Assembly: GCF_000250635.1 (NCBI RefSeq)
Contig: NC_016940.1
Location: 1,901,001-1,965,000 of the forward strand
Source: Saprospira grandis str. Lewin
GTDB lineage: Bacteria > Bacteroidota > Bacteroidia > Chitinophagales > Saprospiraceae
Reading direction: 5' to 3'
DNA: 64,000 bases
The notes under the pieces were generated by a model. The model was not told where the DNA came from. It did not search any database and saw nothing but the letters and a program-made list of their open reading frames with translations. Positions 53,112 to 62,046 of the stretch are shown piece by piece. The stretch's first letter is position 1. The number at the start of each line of letters is the position of its first letter. Made by a program: the position numbers and the translations under genes.

Positions 53112-53852
53112 CTAAACCTGTCCGTACTTCCGCTTTAATTCAAAACTTTGGCCCAAATAAAGCTCCCGCACTTTGGGGTCATTGGCCAATTCATGCGCAC
53201 CTCCTTCCTTAAAAATATTGCCATCTACCATGATATAGGCCCGGTCAATAATCGAGAGGGTTTCGCCCACATTATGGTCCGTAATCAAAATGCCAATATT
53301 CTTTTGTTTGAGCCGCCAAACGATGGTCTGAATATCCTCCACCGCAATGGGGTCGATGCCCGCAAAAGGCTCATCTAACAAGATAAATTTGGGATTAACG
53401 GCTAGGGCACGGGCAATTTCCGTACGGCGGCGCTCCCCCCCCGAAAGGGTATCTCCGTTGCTTTTTCGGACCTTATGCAAAGAGAATTCATCCAGTAATT
53501 CTTCCAGTTTATGGGCCTGCTCTTTTTTGGTCAATTTGGTCATTTCTAGGACCGCCTTGATATTATCCTCCACCGTCAATTTGCGAAAAATAGAGGCTTC
53601 TTGAGGCAGGTAGCCCACGCCTTTGCGGGCCCGTTTATACATGGGGAGATCCGTAATTTCTTCCTCATCCAGATAGACCTTTCCGCTTTTGGGCTGCACA
53701 AAGCCCACCGTCATATAAAAAGTAGTGGTTTTGCCGGCCCCATTTGGGCCCAAAAGGCCTACAATATCGCCCTGAGAGACTTCTAAAGACACCCCTTTGA
53801 CCACCATGCGGTTGCCATATTGCTTAATTAGGTTTTCGGCTCTTAACTTCAT
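53112..53852 (-). CDS. lptB: LPS export ABC transporter ATP-binding protein
   Basis: A 246-residue ABC ATPase of the machine that extracts lipopolysaccharide from the inner membrane. Walker [17 protein letters not shown], the signature [16 protein letters not shown], Walker [15 protein letters not shown] and the switch His in [10 protein letters not shown] are intact. The [17 protein letters not shown] segment is typical of LptB. It lies 8 bases after the alanine dehydrogenase gene in the same direction. The other Lpt genes are not in the window. Confidence 0.93.
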   Translation of the reverse strand: MKLRAENLIKQYGNRMVVKGVSLEVSQGDIVGLLGPNGAGKTTTFYMTVGFVQPKSGKVYLDEEEITDLPMYKRARKGVGYLPQEASIFRKLTVEDNIKAVLEMTKLTKKEQAHKLEELLDEFSLHKVRKSNGDTLSGGERRRTEIARALAVNPKFILLDEPFAGIDPIAVEDIQTIVWRLKQKNIGILITDHNVGETLSIIDRAYIMVDGNIFKEGGAHELANDPKVRELYLGQSFELKRKYGQV

Positions 53853-53860
53853 AATAGATC

Positions 53861-55084
53861 TTAGAGATTAGTCATCAGGAGAAGGTCAATATCCATATAC
53901 TTGATATTAAAACGCTCGCTCATATATTGGTTGGTCAGGCTGCCTTTATACATATAAACGCCATTTCGGAAGCCCGCATCGCTGCGCAAAAGGGCCTCAA
54001 TGCCCATGGTGCTACCTGCTTCGGCAAATAAGGGGACCAAAATATTGCTAATGGCCGCCGAGCTAGTTTTGGGATAGCGCGAAACGATATTGGGCACACA
54101 ATAATGCAGCACATCATGCTTAATAAAGCTGGGTTGCTCATGCGTACTCAGGCGAGAGGTGGCAAAACAGCCGCCTTGATCAATACTCACATCAATAATT
54201 ACGGAGCCGGGCTTCATTTGCTCCACCGTATCTTCGCCCACAATACAGGGCGTACGGCCCGTTTCCGAGTGGATGGCTCCAAGGACCACATCAGCGGAGC
54301 GGATTTCGGCATACATTTCTGGCGAGCTAAAGGTGCCCGTATATAAACGATGGCCCAAATTACTTTGGAGGCGCATCAATTTGCGGATATTATTATCAAA
54401 TAGGCGGACCTCGGCCCCATAGCCCAGGGCCACTCTTGTGGCCACTTCAGCCACTACGCCAGCGCCCAAAATGACCACCTTGGCCGGAGGAACCCCAGCA
54501 ATTCCGCCCAACAAAACGCCTCGGCCATCTTCATTATGAGAAAGCAAATCGGCGGCAGTTTGCATAGCAGAAACCCCGGCAATTTCCGACATCATGCGCA
54601 CAAAAGGAAAGCTTCCCGAGCTGTCCTTCATGTACTCCATGGCCATAGCGGTAATGCGTTTTTGCTTGAGGCGATAGATATATTCTTCGGTCAAGGCAGG
54701 CAAATGAATGGGCGAAATAATAATCTGCCCAGGATGGCCCAGATCAATCTCCTCCAAAGAGGGGGGCGCAACCTTAAGAATCACTTGCGACTTAAAGAGC
54801 TGCTCTCTATCGGCCAAAATTTCGGCCCCAGCTTCAGAGTAATCATAATCGGAGAAATTAGACTTTTCTCCGGCCCCAGTTTCTAGGCGAATACGGTGGC
54901 CCATTTGGACCAAAGTCCGCACAGCCGAGGGCGTCAAAGCAATCCGATTTTCAGAAAACTTCAGTTCCTTGGGAATCCCAATGGTCACTTTTCCTTGGGG
55001 ATGTTCTACGGCTAGGCGCTCGGCCAAGGGCGTAAGAATATGCTCACTCAACTCCTTGGGGATGCTAATTTTGGATTTTTGCAT
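53861..55084 (-). CDS. ald: Alanine dehydrogenase
   Basis: I choose the ATG at 55084 ([20 protein letters not shown], 407 residues). It converts L-alanine and NAD to pyruvate, ammonia and NADH. The signature region [20 protein letters not shown], the substrate-binding block [20 protein letters not shown] and the NAD motif [20 protein letters not shown] are visible; [10 protein letters not shown] with Asp is also in place. It resembles alanine dehydrogenase more than transhydrogenase alpha because no membrane domain follows. lptB follows 8 bases downstream. Confidence 0.92.
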   Translation of the reverse strand: MQKSKISIPKELSEHILTPLAERLAVEHPQGKVTIGIPKELKFSENRIALTPSAVRTLVQMGHRIRLETGAGEKSNFSDYDYSEAGAEILADREQLFKSQVILKVAPPSLEEIDLGHPGQIIISPIHLPALTEEYIYRLKQKRITAMAMEYMKDSSGSFPFVRMMSEIAGVSAMQTAADLLSHNEDGRGVLLGGIAGVPPAKVVILGAGVVAEVATRVALGYGAEVRLFDNNIRKLMRLQSNLGHRLYTGTFSSPEMYAEIRSADVVLGAIHSETGRTPCIVGEDTVEQMKPGSVIIDVSIDQGGCFATSRLSTHEQPSFIKHDVLHYCVPNIVSRYPKTSSAAISNILVPLFAEAGSTMGIEALLRSDAGFRNGVYMYKGSLTNQYMSERFNIKYMDIDLLLMTNL

Positions 55085-55177
55085 GCTGCTATTGTTTCCT
55101 TGAACAAGTTTTGGGTCTTGTCTCAAAATACGCACTTTTTAGCAAAGGCCCTTTTTTTTTCCCTTTTTTCACAATTT

Positions 55178-55350
55178 GGGGCTGCCCCGCCCTTCGGCCG
55201 GGTCGGGCCATTGCGCAGCTCGCAGCTCTGCTCGGCCCTGCGCGGGCTATGCCCGCTGGGTCTGCCGCCTTTGGCGGCCCTGCTACAGCCCCTCAGCCGA
55301 GGCGCTGCGCGCCTTTGCGGCGGCTCCGCCGCCTGTCCACCGCAATGGAC
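55178..55350 (+). repeat. Dispersed structured repeat, type B copy (q)
   Basis: GGGGCTGCCCCGCCC/GGCCGGGTCGGGCC, GCGCAGCTCGCAGCTCTGC, CTCGGCCCTG, GCGGGCTATGCCCGC, GGTCTGCCGCC/GGCGGC, CCTCAGCC, another GGCGGC/GCCGCC hairpin and the CCTGTCCACCGCAA tail module. Confidence 0.85.
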
Positions 55351-55353
55351 CAA

Positions 55354-55875
55354 CTAGGGCAGCTCTTCGGGGGAAATTTGGCCTCTTGGCCCCAATTCGA
55401 TCAGTTCCAAATCGCTTAATTGGCCTGCTTCAATCTTGAAGCGCATCAGGGTTTTTTCTTTATGCCAGCCGTGGCGGCCCGCTGCTCCTGGATTAAGATG
55501 TAATAAATTGAGTTGGCGGTCGGGCATGGCCTTGACAATATGCGAATGGCCCGTAATAAATAAATCGGCTTGGCTGGCTTGCAGGGCGGCTTTTACGCCC
55601 TTGGAATAGCGGCCAGGGTAGCCCCCAATATGAATCATGTAGACCCGCAAGCCTTCTATTTCAAAATCTTGGACCAAAGGATAGCGGCGGCGCAAAGCGG
55701 CGCCATCAATATTGCCATAAACGGCCCGAAAGGGCTTAAATTCTTCTAGGGCATCGGCCAAATCGGTGTGGCCAATATCGCCAGCATGCCAGATCTCGTC
55801 GCAGTCGGCAAAGTAATCAAAGACAGCGGGTTCTAGATGCGAATGCGTATCGGAAATGAGGCCTATGCGTTTCAT
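55354..55875 (-). CDS. YfcE/MJ0936-family metallophosphoesterase
   Basis: A 173-residue calcineurin-like phosphoesterase. The metal-binding residues are visible: LISDTHSHLE (Asp9, His11), HAGDIGH (Asp32), YGNIDG (Asn55), IHIGGYPG and TGHSHIV (His pairs). It should cleave a phosphodiester; the natural substrate is unknown in this group. It stands between two dispersed repeats with no operon partner. Confidence 0.9.
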   Translation of the reverse strand: MKRIGLISDTHSHLEPAVFDYFADCDEIWHAGDIGHTDLADALEEFKPFRAVYGNIDGAALRRRYPLVQDFEIEGLRVYMIHIGGYPGRYSKGVKAALQASQADLFITGHSHIVKAMPDRQLNLLHLNPGAAGRHGWHKEKTLMRFKIEAGQLSDLELIELGPRGQISPEELP

Positions 55876-56028
55876 GCTTTTCTATTAAAGATGGTCAAAA
55901 GCCAAAGCTAGGAGAAAAATAGCGGATTTTCCCTGCTATTGGTCCAAATTGATGGAGCGGGCGCGAAGCCGCCAAAATAATCATCGCCAAGCGATGGCGC
56001 CTGGCCTTGGGGCTTTCCCCAAGGCATC

Positions 56029-56145
56029 GGCTGAGGGATGGGCAGCAGTGGCCGAAGGCCAGACCAAGCTGGCGAAGCCAGCGCAGGGCCGAGCGAAGAG
56101 CGAGCTGCGAGACAGCCCGACCCGCCTGCAAGGCGGGGCAGCCCC
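56029..56145 (-). repeat. Dispersed structured repeat, type B copy (r), minus orientation
   Basis: On the minus strand: GGGGCTGCCCCGCC/GGCGGGTCGGGCTG, TCGCAGCTCGC, CTCGGCCCTG, GCTGGCTTCGCCAGC, GGTCTGGCCTTCGGCCAC and CCATCCCTCAGCC. Further GC hairpins lie at 55950-56028. Confidence 0.86.
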
Positions 56146-56191
56146 AAAAAAATAAACCAAAAAAGAAAATGCTTGTTGAGAAAAAGAAAAA

Positions 56192-56452
56192 ATGGATCAA
56201 ATCAGCATAGATCGGATTATTGAGATGGCTTGGGAAGATCGCACGCCCTTTGAGGCCATTGAATTTCAGTTTGGATTGACAGAAAAGGAAGTCATTGCCT
56301 TGATGCGGAAAGAGATGAAAGCCAGTAGTTTTCGGCGTTGGCGCAAGCGGGTGCAGGGGCGCAAAAGCAAGCATCAGAAATTGGCGCCAGCGGGTATGCA
56401 GCGTTTTAGATGTAGCCGACAAAAGAGTATTTCCTTTAATCGGAAGAGTTAA
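56192..56452 (+). CDS. TIGR03643 / DUF2805 family protein
   Basis: An 86-residue basic protein with MDQISIDRIIEMAWEDRTPF, EFQFGLTEKEVIALMRKEM and SSFRRWRKRVQGRKSKHQK, the pattern of this small conserved family. It has a short helix-turn-helix-like shape and a basic tail, suggesting nucleic-acid binding; the function is unknown. The convergent corA gene overlaps its stop by 4 bases. Confidence 0.8.
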   Translation: MDQISIDRIIEMAWEDRTPFEAIEFQFGLTEKEVIALMRKEMKASSFRRWRKRVQGRKSKHQKLAPAGMQRFRCSRQKSISFNRKS

Positions 56453-57426
56453 AACCAGTTTCGGCGGCGCATAAAATAGATCAAAAAGGCGGTAATAATC
56501 AGCATTAAGCCAAGTAAGGCGGGATAGCCCCAGGGCCATTTTGTTTCGGGCATATGGTCAAAATTCATCCCATAAATGCCGGCTAAAAAAGTGAGTGGAA
56601 TAAAGAGGGCCGAGATGATGGTCAGGGTTTTCATGATCTGATTCATGTCATTGCTCAGCTGTGCGTTATGCAAATCCATCAGGTCCTTGAGCATTTCGCG
56701 TAAATTATCGAAGGCTGAAAGTTGATATTGGAGATGGTCTTGGATATCGTTGAGATAAGTAAAGCTCGACTTATGAAAAAAGCTGGTCCCTTCCGATTTG
56801 ATGCGATTGAGCAGCTCTCTTAGGGGCCAAATCAGGCTACGGATGCGGTTCAGTTGTTTTTTGAGGCGCATAATTTCCTGAATCACGCCTTTATTATCAA
56901 TAGCTTGATCGAGCAGGCGGATTTCCAGCTCTACAATTTCTTGTCGGATATCTTCTAGGCAAAAGCCGTAATGGTCCACCACCACATCAATCAGGCGGGT
57001 AAACAGATAATCTAGGCGGCGTTTTCTGAGGAAGCCCTTATTATTAAAAATGCGATCTCGGATATCTTCGAACACATCGCCGGGTCGTTCTTGAAAAGAG
57101 AGCAGAGCCTCTTTTTTCAAGACAAAAGAGAGGTGTTCCACCTCTAACTTTTTTGCTTCATTTAGGCTCAGCATCTTGAGGCTCAGAAAGAGGTAATCCT
57201 CAAAGGCCTCAATTTTGGGTAGATCTTCGGTGGCGCAAATATCCTCTTGCGTCAGGTGGTGCAATTTGAAAAACTGGGCCAATTGGCCCAGATCTTTATC
57301 TTGGGGAACGTTAATATTCAGCCACTTTTGGGCTTCGGTAAATTCAGGCAGACTGCCTTCTAATTCGGCAATTCGGAGTTCTTTTCGGTCGGCTTGGCCG
57401 GCATTATAGGCAATCAGGTCGAGCAT
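56449..57426 (-). CDS. corA: Magnesium/cobalt transporter CorA
   Basis: A 325-residue CorA-type divalent-cation channel. The C-terminal pair of membrane helices is preceded by YGMNFDHMPETKWPWGY, which contains the defining GMN selectivity motif. The long cytoplasmic domain (KLEVEHLSFVLKKEALLSF and VDHYGFCLEDIRQEIVELE) is normal in length. The acyltransferase gene ends 5 bases before its start in the same direction. Confidence 0.95.
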   Translation of the reverse strand: MLDLIAYNAGQADRKELRIAELEGSLPEFTEAQKWLNINVPQDKDLGQLAQFFKLHHLTQEDICATEDLPKIEAFEDYLFLSLKMLSLNEAKKLEVEHLSFVLKKEALLSFQERPGDVFEDIRDRIFNNKGFLRKRRLDYLFTRLIDVVVDHYGFCLEDIRQEIVELEIRLLDQAIDNKGVIQEIMRLKKQLNRIRSLIWPLRELLNRIKSEGTSFFHKSSFTYLNDIQDHLQYQLSAFDNLREMLKDLMDLHNAQLSNDMNQIMKTLTIISALFIPLTFLAGIYGMNFDHMPETKWPWGYPALLGLMLIITAFLIYFMRRRNWF

Positions 57427-57431
57427 ATGAT

Positions 57432-58328
57432 TTACTTTAGGGTACGGGCCAATTTTTTGGCTTGCTTAGGCTTTCTAAATTGGCTGTAGATCGGATCTTC
57501 CTTTAGCTTCCAAGTTTCCTGATAGAGAAAATCGAGCATTTGGTCGGCCTTACCTTGGGCCTTGATGGTCTCGTAGGCAATGGGGTCGCCGATACTAATG
57601 CCAATATGTCGGCCCATTTTATTTCGGACCTCATGCAGCAGTAGGCTAAGGCGAAGATTTTGGTTAATTTGGCTAGCGAGTTGAAACAGCCGGCTATTTT
57701 GGCCATGAAAGAAGAGCGGGACAACCGTAGCCTTAGATCGTTGGACCAATTTAAGCACAAAGCGCTTCCATTCCAAGTCTTCGGCTTGGCCAAAGGGTTT
57801 TTTGGCGGTGGCTACGCCTCCGGAGGGAAAGATGGCAATGGCTTGGCCTTGGGCCAGTCGTTCCAGCGTTTCTTTTCGGGTATTGATAATGGTCTGCAGG
57901 GCCTCTTTAGTCTCTCGAAAATCGATGGGCAAAAAATAGGGCTCAAACATTTCTTCTCGGCAGAGCACTTCATTGACTAGAATCCCAAATTCGGGTCGAA
58001 TTTTGGAGGCGATTAGGCCTAGCAACAGGCCGTCAATCACGCCAAAGGGGTGGTTGGCCACAATCACCAATGGCCCTTCTTGGGGAATTTTTTCCAATTG
58101 AGCCTGATCAAAATGCGGATACACCTCCAATTTGTCTAAGGCAATTTGCCAAATAGACTGAGGGCTTAGCTCCATCTGTTTCATTTCGGTATACAGCTTT
58201 TCAATCCGAGGGCGGCCCGTTAGGCGCTCGATGCCTCGAATCAGCAGCTGTTTCATTTTGGGGTCGGTTTCATGGGCATAGCTCAATCTAGACTTGGCCA
58301 TATCCCGATTAAAATCTGGAGATTCCAT
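57432..58328 (-). CDS. Lysophospholipid acyltransferase-like protein
   Basis: A 298-residue PlsC-family protein without a clear membrane helix. The catalytic motif is NHPFGVIDG (His-x4-Asp), and the second motif is AIFPSGGVATA. Related proteins acylate lysophospholipids or lyso-ornithine lipid; the exact acceptor cannot be read. It is 5 bases upstream of corA, so both may be transcribed together. Confidence 0.84.
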   Translation of the reverse strand: MESPDFNRDMAKSRLSYAHETDPKMKQLLIRGIERLTGRPRIEKLYTEMKQMELSPQSIWQIALDKLEVYPHFDQAQLEKIPQEGPLVIVANHPFGVIDGLLLGLIASKIRPEFGILVNEVLCREEMFEPYFLPIDFRETKEALQTIINTRKETLERLAQGQAIAIFPSGGVATAKKPFGQAEDLEWKRFVLKLVQRSKATVVPLFFHGQNSRLFQLASQINQNLRLSLLLHEVRNKMGRHIGISIGDPIAYETIKAQGKADQMLDFLYQETWKLKEDPIYSQFRKPKQAKKLARTLK

Positions 58329-58406
58329 AACTTTATTTTTGGTCCATTTCTTCTAACCCAAACGGCTATAAAAATAATTCCCTTTACCGCAATCAACGCT
58401 TAAATT

Positions 58407-59108
58407 ATGTACCGCAAACTATTCCTGCTTCTATTTTTGGGGCTTTCTTCTGGGGCGATTATGGCCCAATCAAAGAAAAAAGTCAAGCAGCTCAGCCAGC
58501 AGCTAGAGCAAACGAAAAAAAATTGGGTGGCTCCTTATTACAATCAGGCTGAAGAGCCGCCTTTACCCATGGAAAGCTGGGTGCCAGAATACGGCATTCG
58601 GGGCAAGTATGCTTATAATGGCATCCAATTGAGCATTCCGTTTTTAGAGGCGCTTTTGGGCGAAAAGCTCTTTTTATCGGGCCCGCATGAGGGCAATATA
58701 ATGGATTGGGACAATGATGATTTTGGGCATTACAATCCTAAGTTTCTCAAAAAGCTCAAGCAATATCTCAAGAAGTTGAGTAAGCAGAAGGATTTTGTGA
58801 GTAGTTATCAGCCTTTTTATGAGGCCAATTTACAGCAATTGGCCCGCAGTTATTACCGAGCCGAGCAACATTTGAAGCGGCAACCCGAGCTCATCACAGC
58901 AGGACAAAAACTAGATGCCGAGGAGCGACAAGAATTTTTCAGAGATTATTCGGACCAAGAAGAGGCGGCCGGTTATATTTGGTATGAGGCCAATACTTGC
59001 GCCAATTTCTGGCTACGTCGACATACAGACGGCAGCGCCGATGAATTTTCTGATTTGTTGGACCTCTTACTCTCTACTTTTGATGCTTCTTTTTTGAAGA
59101 ATAATTAG
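58407..59108 (+). CDS. Secreted hypothetical protein
   Basis: A 233-residue protein with a signal peptide ending near AIMAQ (MYRKLFLLLFLGLSSGAIMA). The mature part is rich in Lys, Gln and Tyr, with a helical middle (FLKKLKQYLKKLSKQKDFV) and an acidic end. I recognise no family. It is probably periplasmic. A dispersed repeat begins 8 bases after its stop. Confidence 0.7.
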   Translation: MYRKLFLLLFLGLSSGAIMAQSKKKVKQLSQQLEQTKKNWVAPYYNQAEEPPLPMESWVPEYGIRGKYAYNGIQLSIPFLEALLGEKLFLSGPHEGNIMDWDNDDFGHYNPKFLKKLKQYLKKLSKQKDFVSSYQPFYEANLQQLARSYYRAEQHLKRQPELITAGQKLDAEERQEFFRDYSDQEEAAGYIWYEANTCANFWLRRHTDGSADEFSDLLDLLLSTFDASFLKNN

Positions 59109-59115
59109 TTTTTTT

Positions 59116-59235
59116 GGGGCTGCCCCGCCTAAAGGCGGGTCGCTATGCTGCGGGGCTCGCAGGTCTGCTCGGCCCTGCGCCGCCTTTGGCGGCTTGGTCT
59201 GGCCCTTCGGGCCACCCGCTCCGCAGCGCTCAGCC
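59116..59235 (+). repeat. Dispersed structured repeat, type B copy (s)
   Basis: GGGGCTGCCCCGCC/GGCGGGTCGC, TGCGGGGCTCGCAGGTCTGC, CTCGGCCCTG, GCCGCCTTTGGCGGC, GGTCTGGCCCTTCGGGCCAC and GCGCTCAGCC. It starts directly after the upstream stop codon. Confidence 0.85.
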
Positions 59236-59279
59236 ATGGGCCAGGGCAGGGCTTCACTTTTTCAATATAGACTAGCAAG

Positions 59280-59645
59280 ATGCACTATCTATGGATTTTT
59301 CTGGGGGGTGGTTTGGGCAGTATGGCCCGCTTTGCCCTCAATCAATATTTACCGCCAGCTCAGGGCTGGCCTTGGGGAACCCTAGCGGCTAATTTGGCCG
59401 CTTGTTTTTTGTTGGGCCTCTTTGGGGCTTACTTTGAGCAAAAAGGCGGACCGATGGCCTATAAGTTACTTTTGGCTACGGGCTTTTGTGGGGGCTTTAG
59501 TACCTTTTCGACCTTTGGGCAGGAGTTATTTCAGTTATTACGGACCCAAGCCCATGCTATGGCCTTAGGCTATTTATTGGCTAGTGTAATTCTAGGCATT
59601 TTGGCCATGGCTTTGGGCTATTATAGTTTGGCTAAAGGGTTTTAA
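59280..59645 (+). CDS. crcB: Fluoride channel CrcB/Fluc
   Basis: A 121-residue membrane protein with four predicted helices. GGGLGSMARFALNQYL and FCGGFSTFSTFGQELFQLL are the conserved parts of the fluoride channel, and TLAANLAACFLLGLF lies between them. It exports toxic fluoride as an antiparallel dimer. No fluoride riboswitch was seen upstream. Its last 14 bases overlap the convergent GNAT gene. Confidence 0.94.
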   Translation: MHYLWIFLGGGLGSMARFALNQYLPPAQGWPWGTLAANLAACFLLGLFGAYFEQKGGPMAYKLLLATGFCGGFSTFSTFGQELFQLLRTQAHAMALGYLLASVILGILAMALGYYSLAKGF

Positions 59646-60093
59646 ATTCCAGTAGCATTTCAGTATGTGGAATATCGTCTTCTAGGTATTCTTTGCCTGT
59701 AGATTGGAAGCCTAGGCTGGCATAAAAATGGACCAAATGGCTTTGGGCCGAAATCCGAATAGCTGTTTGGGGATATAATTTTTGACAGGCAGAAATAGCG
59801 GCTTGCATCAGGGCGGGCCCTTGGCCTTTTCCACGAATTTTGGCGCTGCTAATCACTCGGCCAATCGAGGTATCTTCGGGATACGAGCTGCCCGCAGGTA
59901 AAATGCGGGCATAGGCTTGCAGTTCGCCTTGGGCATCTAGGCCAAGAAGATGATGCCCCAATTGGTCCTTGCCATCTAGATCGAGATAGGGACAATTTTG
60001 TTCTACCACAAAAACGGCTTGGCGCAATTGGGCCAGAGCATAAAACTCTTGCAGGCTTAGCTCCGAGAAGGCTTTCAGTTCAAAACTCAGCAT
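59632..60093 (-). CDS. ElaA-like GNAT acetyltransferase
   Basis: I choose the ATG at 60093 (MLSFELKAFSELSLQEFYAL, 153 residues), which starts one base after the stop of rsmG. The pattern LRQAVFVVEQNCPYLDLDG and VISSAKIRGKGQGPALMQAA (acetyl-CoA binding) is characteristic of the ElaA family. The substrate is unknown. It is in the rsmG operon. Confidence 0.85.
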   Translation of the reverse strand: MLSFELKAFSELSLQEFYALAQLRQAVFVVEQNCPYLDLDGKDQLGHHLLGLDAQGELQAYARILPAGSSYPEDTSIGRVISSAKIRGKGQGPALMQAAISACQKLYPQTAIRISAQSHLVHFYASLGFQSTGKEYLEDDIPHTEMLLEFKTL

Positions 60094-60094
60094 A

Positions 60095-60727
60095 TTAGGG
60101 TGCTTGAATGTAGGCCAAACACTTAGTTTCAAAAAACTCTTCCTCAAAAAACTCCTTCATCGGAAAAATCTCCCCATAATAATCGGGGCCGAGGCTATTG
60201 AGTTCTTCTTGCATATTGGTTAGTCCTTTATAGGCCCAAATGCCGTTCGGAAAAGAGTGATTGCCTTTAGCCTTAACCAATTTGCGGGTCCAAGCCGCCA
60301 GTTTGGGCGCTTTGGCCACGGCTCTAGTCACTACAAAATCGAAGCGTTGCTTCAATTTTTCGACACGGCCAGCTTCTGCTTTTACGTTTTTGAGGCCAAG
60401 GGCTTGGCTCACTTCAGTCACCACCTTAATCTTTTTGGCAATAGAATCCACCAACATAAAATTGGTTTCTGGATAGAGGATAGCCAAGGGAATACCTGGA
60501 AATCCACCACCGCAACCAAGGTCCAATACCTGCGCCCCAGCTTTTAGGGGCATCACCTTATCGAGGGCCAAGCTATGCAAAACATGATGAATATAAAGAT
60601 TGTCGATATCCTTTCTGGAAATGACATTGATTTGGGCGTTCCACTCTCTATACAAAGCGTCTAATTGGGCAAATTGCTCCAGTTGTTGAGCGCTAAGATT
60701 TGGGAAATAATGTTGTATGCGTTCCAT
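60095..60727 (-). CDS. rsmG: 16S rRNA (guanine(527)-N7)-methyltransferase
   Basis: A 210-residue SAM-dependent methyltransferase (GidB) for 16S rRNA. NVISRKDIDNLYIHHVLHSL, VLDLGCGGGFPGIPLAILYP (SAM binding) and FDFVVTRAVAKAP are the family motifs. The META-domain lipoprotein gene ends 5 bases before its start, and the GNAT gene follows at once. Confidence 0.95.
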   Translation of the reverse strand: MERIQHYFPNLSAQQLEQFAQLDALYREWNAQINVISRKDIDNLYIHHVLHSLALDKVMPLKAGAQVLDLGCGGGFPGIPLAILYPETNFMLVDSIAKKIKVVTEVSQALGLKNVKAEAGRVEKLKQRFDFVVTRAVAKAPKLAAWTRKLVKAKGNHSFPNGIWAYKGLTNMQEELNSLGPDYYGEIFPMKEFFEEEFFETKCLAYIQAP

Positions 60728-60732
60728 GATTC

Positions 60733-61482
60733 TTAATAAAAATAAACTGCTTCAAAACGGGCCTGAGGGGCCATTCTTGCCTTTTGCAGACTGAGTTTGT
60801 CTCCAGAAATACTATAATTATCTACGCTGCCAAGGACCTTGAGAAACTCTTGCTCCTTGCCCAAGTTGGGGCAGGCCATTTTGGTACTCATCAGGCCTGT
60901 AAACTGAATGCGTTTTTGATCTTCTTGCAATTTATAGTTGCCCGAAACGCTGTTGCAGCCGCCATGCGCTTGGAGTTGGCCATTGGCTTTTAGGATAAAG
61001 TGCATTTCTCTGCGAGCGCCCTCGGTAGTCTTTATAGCTTGGCCATTCAGCTCCACCAATTTCCAATATTTATTTAGCGGACTTTCTTCTGGGCGTTTGA
61101 GCAAATAGCGTTCGGCTAGTTCTCCTTCAATCGGCTTCCCTTTTAGGTCCAATTGGCGCAAAGCACCTTCTTCTACTTTATATTGGTTAGGTTTTTCTTT
61201 GCCTTCTAGGGTAATTTGCTGGCCTTTTTTCCCCCACTTCAGTTTTCCATTTTCGGTATAAATCGAGTCTGAACGATCTTGATAGCGATAGCGGAGGGTA
61301 TAGCTCCCATCTTCTTTTAATTCCAAGTCTGTCTGAATGCCTGGACAATCCGCAGAGGGCAAATTCCCTTGGTATCGGCCGGCCCAATCGAGGGTGTTTC
61401 GGCTATTATCGGCTATATCTTTTTGGTTTTTGCAGGCGGTCAGGCTCAGGCAGAATAACAATAATGGGAGGTAGTACTTCAT
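60733..61482 (-). CDS. Lipoprotein with NlpE-like and META (HslJ-like) domains
   Basis: A 249-residue lipoprotein (MKYYLPLLLFCLSLTACKNQ, Cys17). Residues of about 34-130 (GRYQGNLPSADCPGIQTDLE) resemble the N-terminal domain of NlpE, which senses envelope or copper stress. The second half (YWKLVELNGQAI, then HGGCNSVSGNYKL and MSTKMACPNLGKEQEFLKVL) is a META domain as in HslJ. It sits in the periplasm. rsmG follows 5 bases downstream. Confidence 0.84.
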   Translation of the reverse strand: MKYYLPLLLFCLSLTACKNQKDIADNSRNTLDWAGRYQGNLPSADCPGIQTDLELKEDGSYTLRYRYQDRSDSIYTENGKLKWGKKGQQITLEGKEKPNQYKVEEGALRQLDLKGKPIEGELAERYLLKRPEESPLNKYWKLVELNGQAIKTTEGARREMHFILKANGQLQAHGGCNSVSGNYKLQEDQKRIQFTGLMSTKMACPNLGKEQEFLKVLGSVDNYSISGDKLSLQKARMAPQARFEAVYFY

Positions 61483-61579
61483 CGGTCTATTTTTTTTGCT
61501 AAGATAGCTAAAGTTTTTCGAGTCGTTTTCCCAAATCGCTTCAAAATCAGAAATGTACTATTTCTGCTGCTGTTATTTT

Positions 61580-61714
61580 GGGGCTGCCCCGCCCTGCGGG
61601 CGGGTCGGGCTGTATCGCAGCTCGCAGGTCTGCTCGGCCCTGCAGGCTTTTTCGCTTCGCTGCAAAAGCCTTGGGTCTGCCGCCTGCGGCGGCCCTGCTT
61701 TCCATCCCTCAGCC
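61580..61714 (+). repeat. Dispersed structured repeat, type B copy (t)
   Basis: GGGGCTGCCCCGCCC/GGGCGGGTCGGGCTG, ATCGCAGCTCGCAGGTCTGC, CTCGGCCCTG, a long AGGCTTTT/AAAAGCCT hairpin, GGTCTGCCGCC/GGCGGC and CCATCCCTCAGCC. It lies between the META lipoprotein gene and the rRNA terminator. Confidence 0.87.
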
Positions 61715-61781
61715 GTCCTCGCTTCGCTCCTCTTTGGCGGCAAGCCGCCAGCCCCTGCGGGGCAAAAACTCTCTTTAGGGC

Positions 61782-61814
61782 AAAAAAAAAGCCCGTACAT
61801 TGCTGTACAGGCTT
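61782..61814 (-). terminator. Terminator of the rRNA operon
   Basis: On the minus strand GCCTGTACA pairs with TGTACGGGC apart from one G-T pair and is followed by nine Ts, just after the 5S gene. Confidence 0.9.
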
Positions 61815-61823
61815 TATAGATTA

Positions 61824-61932
61824 GGTTGGCGGTGACCTACTCTCCCACTTTCGTAGTACCATCGGCGCTGAGGGGCTTAACTGCTCTGTTCGGAATGGGA
61901 AAAGGTGTCTCCCCCTCGCTATGACCACCATT
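61824..61932 (-). rRNA. rrf: 5S ribosomal RNA
   Basis: On the minus strand the sequence runs TGGTGGTCATAGCGAGGGGG, then CCCATTCCGAACAGAGCAGT, then AAGTGGGAGAGTAGGTCACC, the conserved pattern of bacterial 5S rRNA. About 109 bases long; the ends are approximate by a few bases. It lies downstream of 23S in the same operon. Confidence 0.96.
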
Positions 61933-62046
61933 AAATCTTTGTCTATCCCTCTGGATAAACTCTATATCGTTATGACATAAGGAAAGTAATAGAACTTTAA
62001 AAGTGCGTTGATTATCGATCTTTCTTTTAAAAAAGAAAGAAAAAGG

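Noticed and set aside
59109-59279. Fluoride riboswitch before crcB
   Set aside because: The interval is a dispersed repeat copy, and the known riboswitch consensus is not seen.
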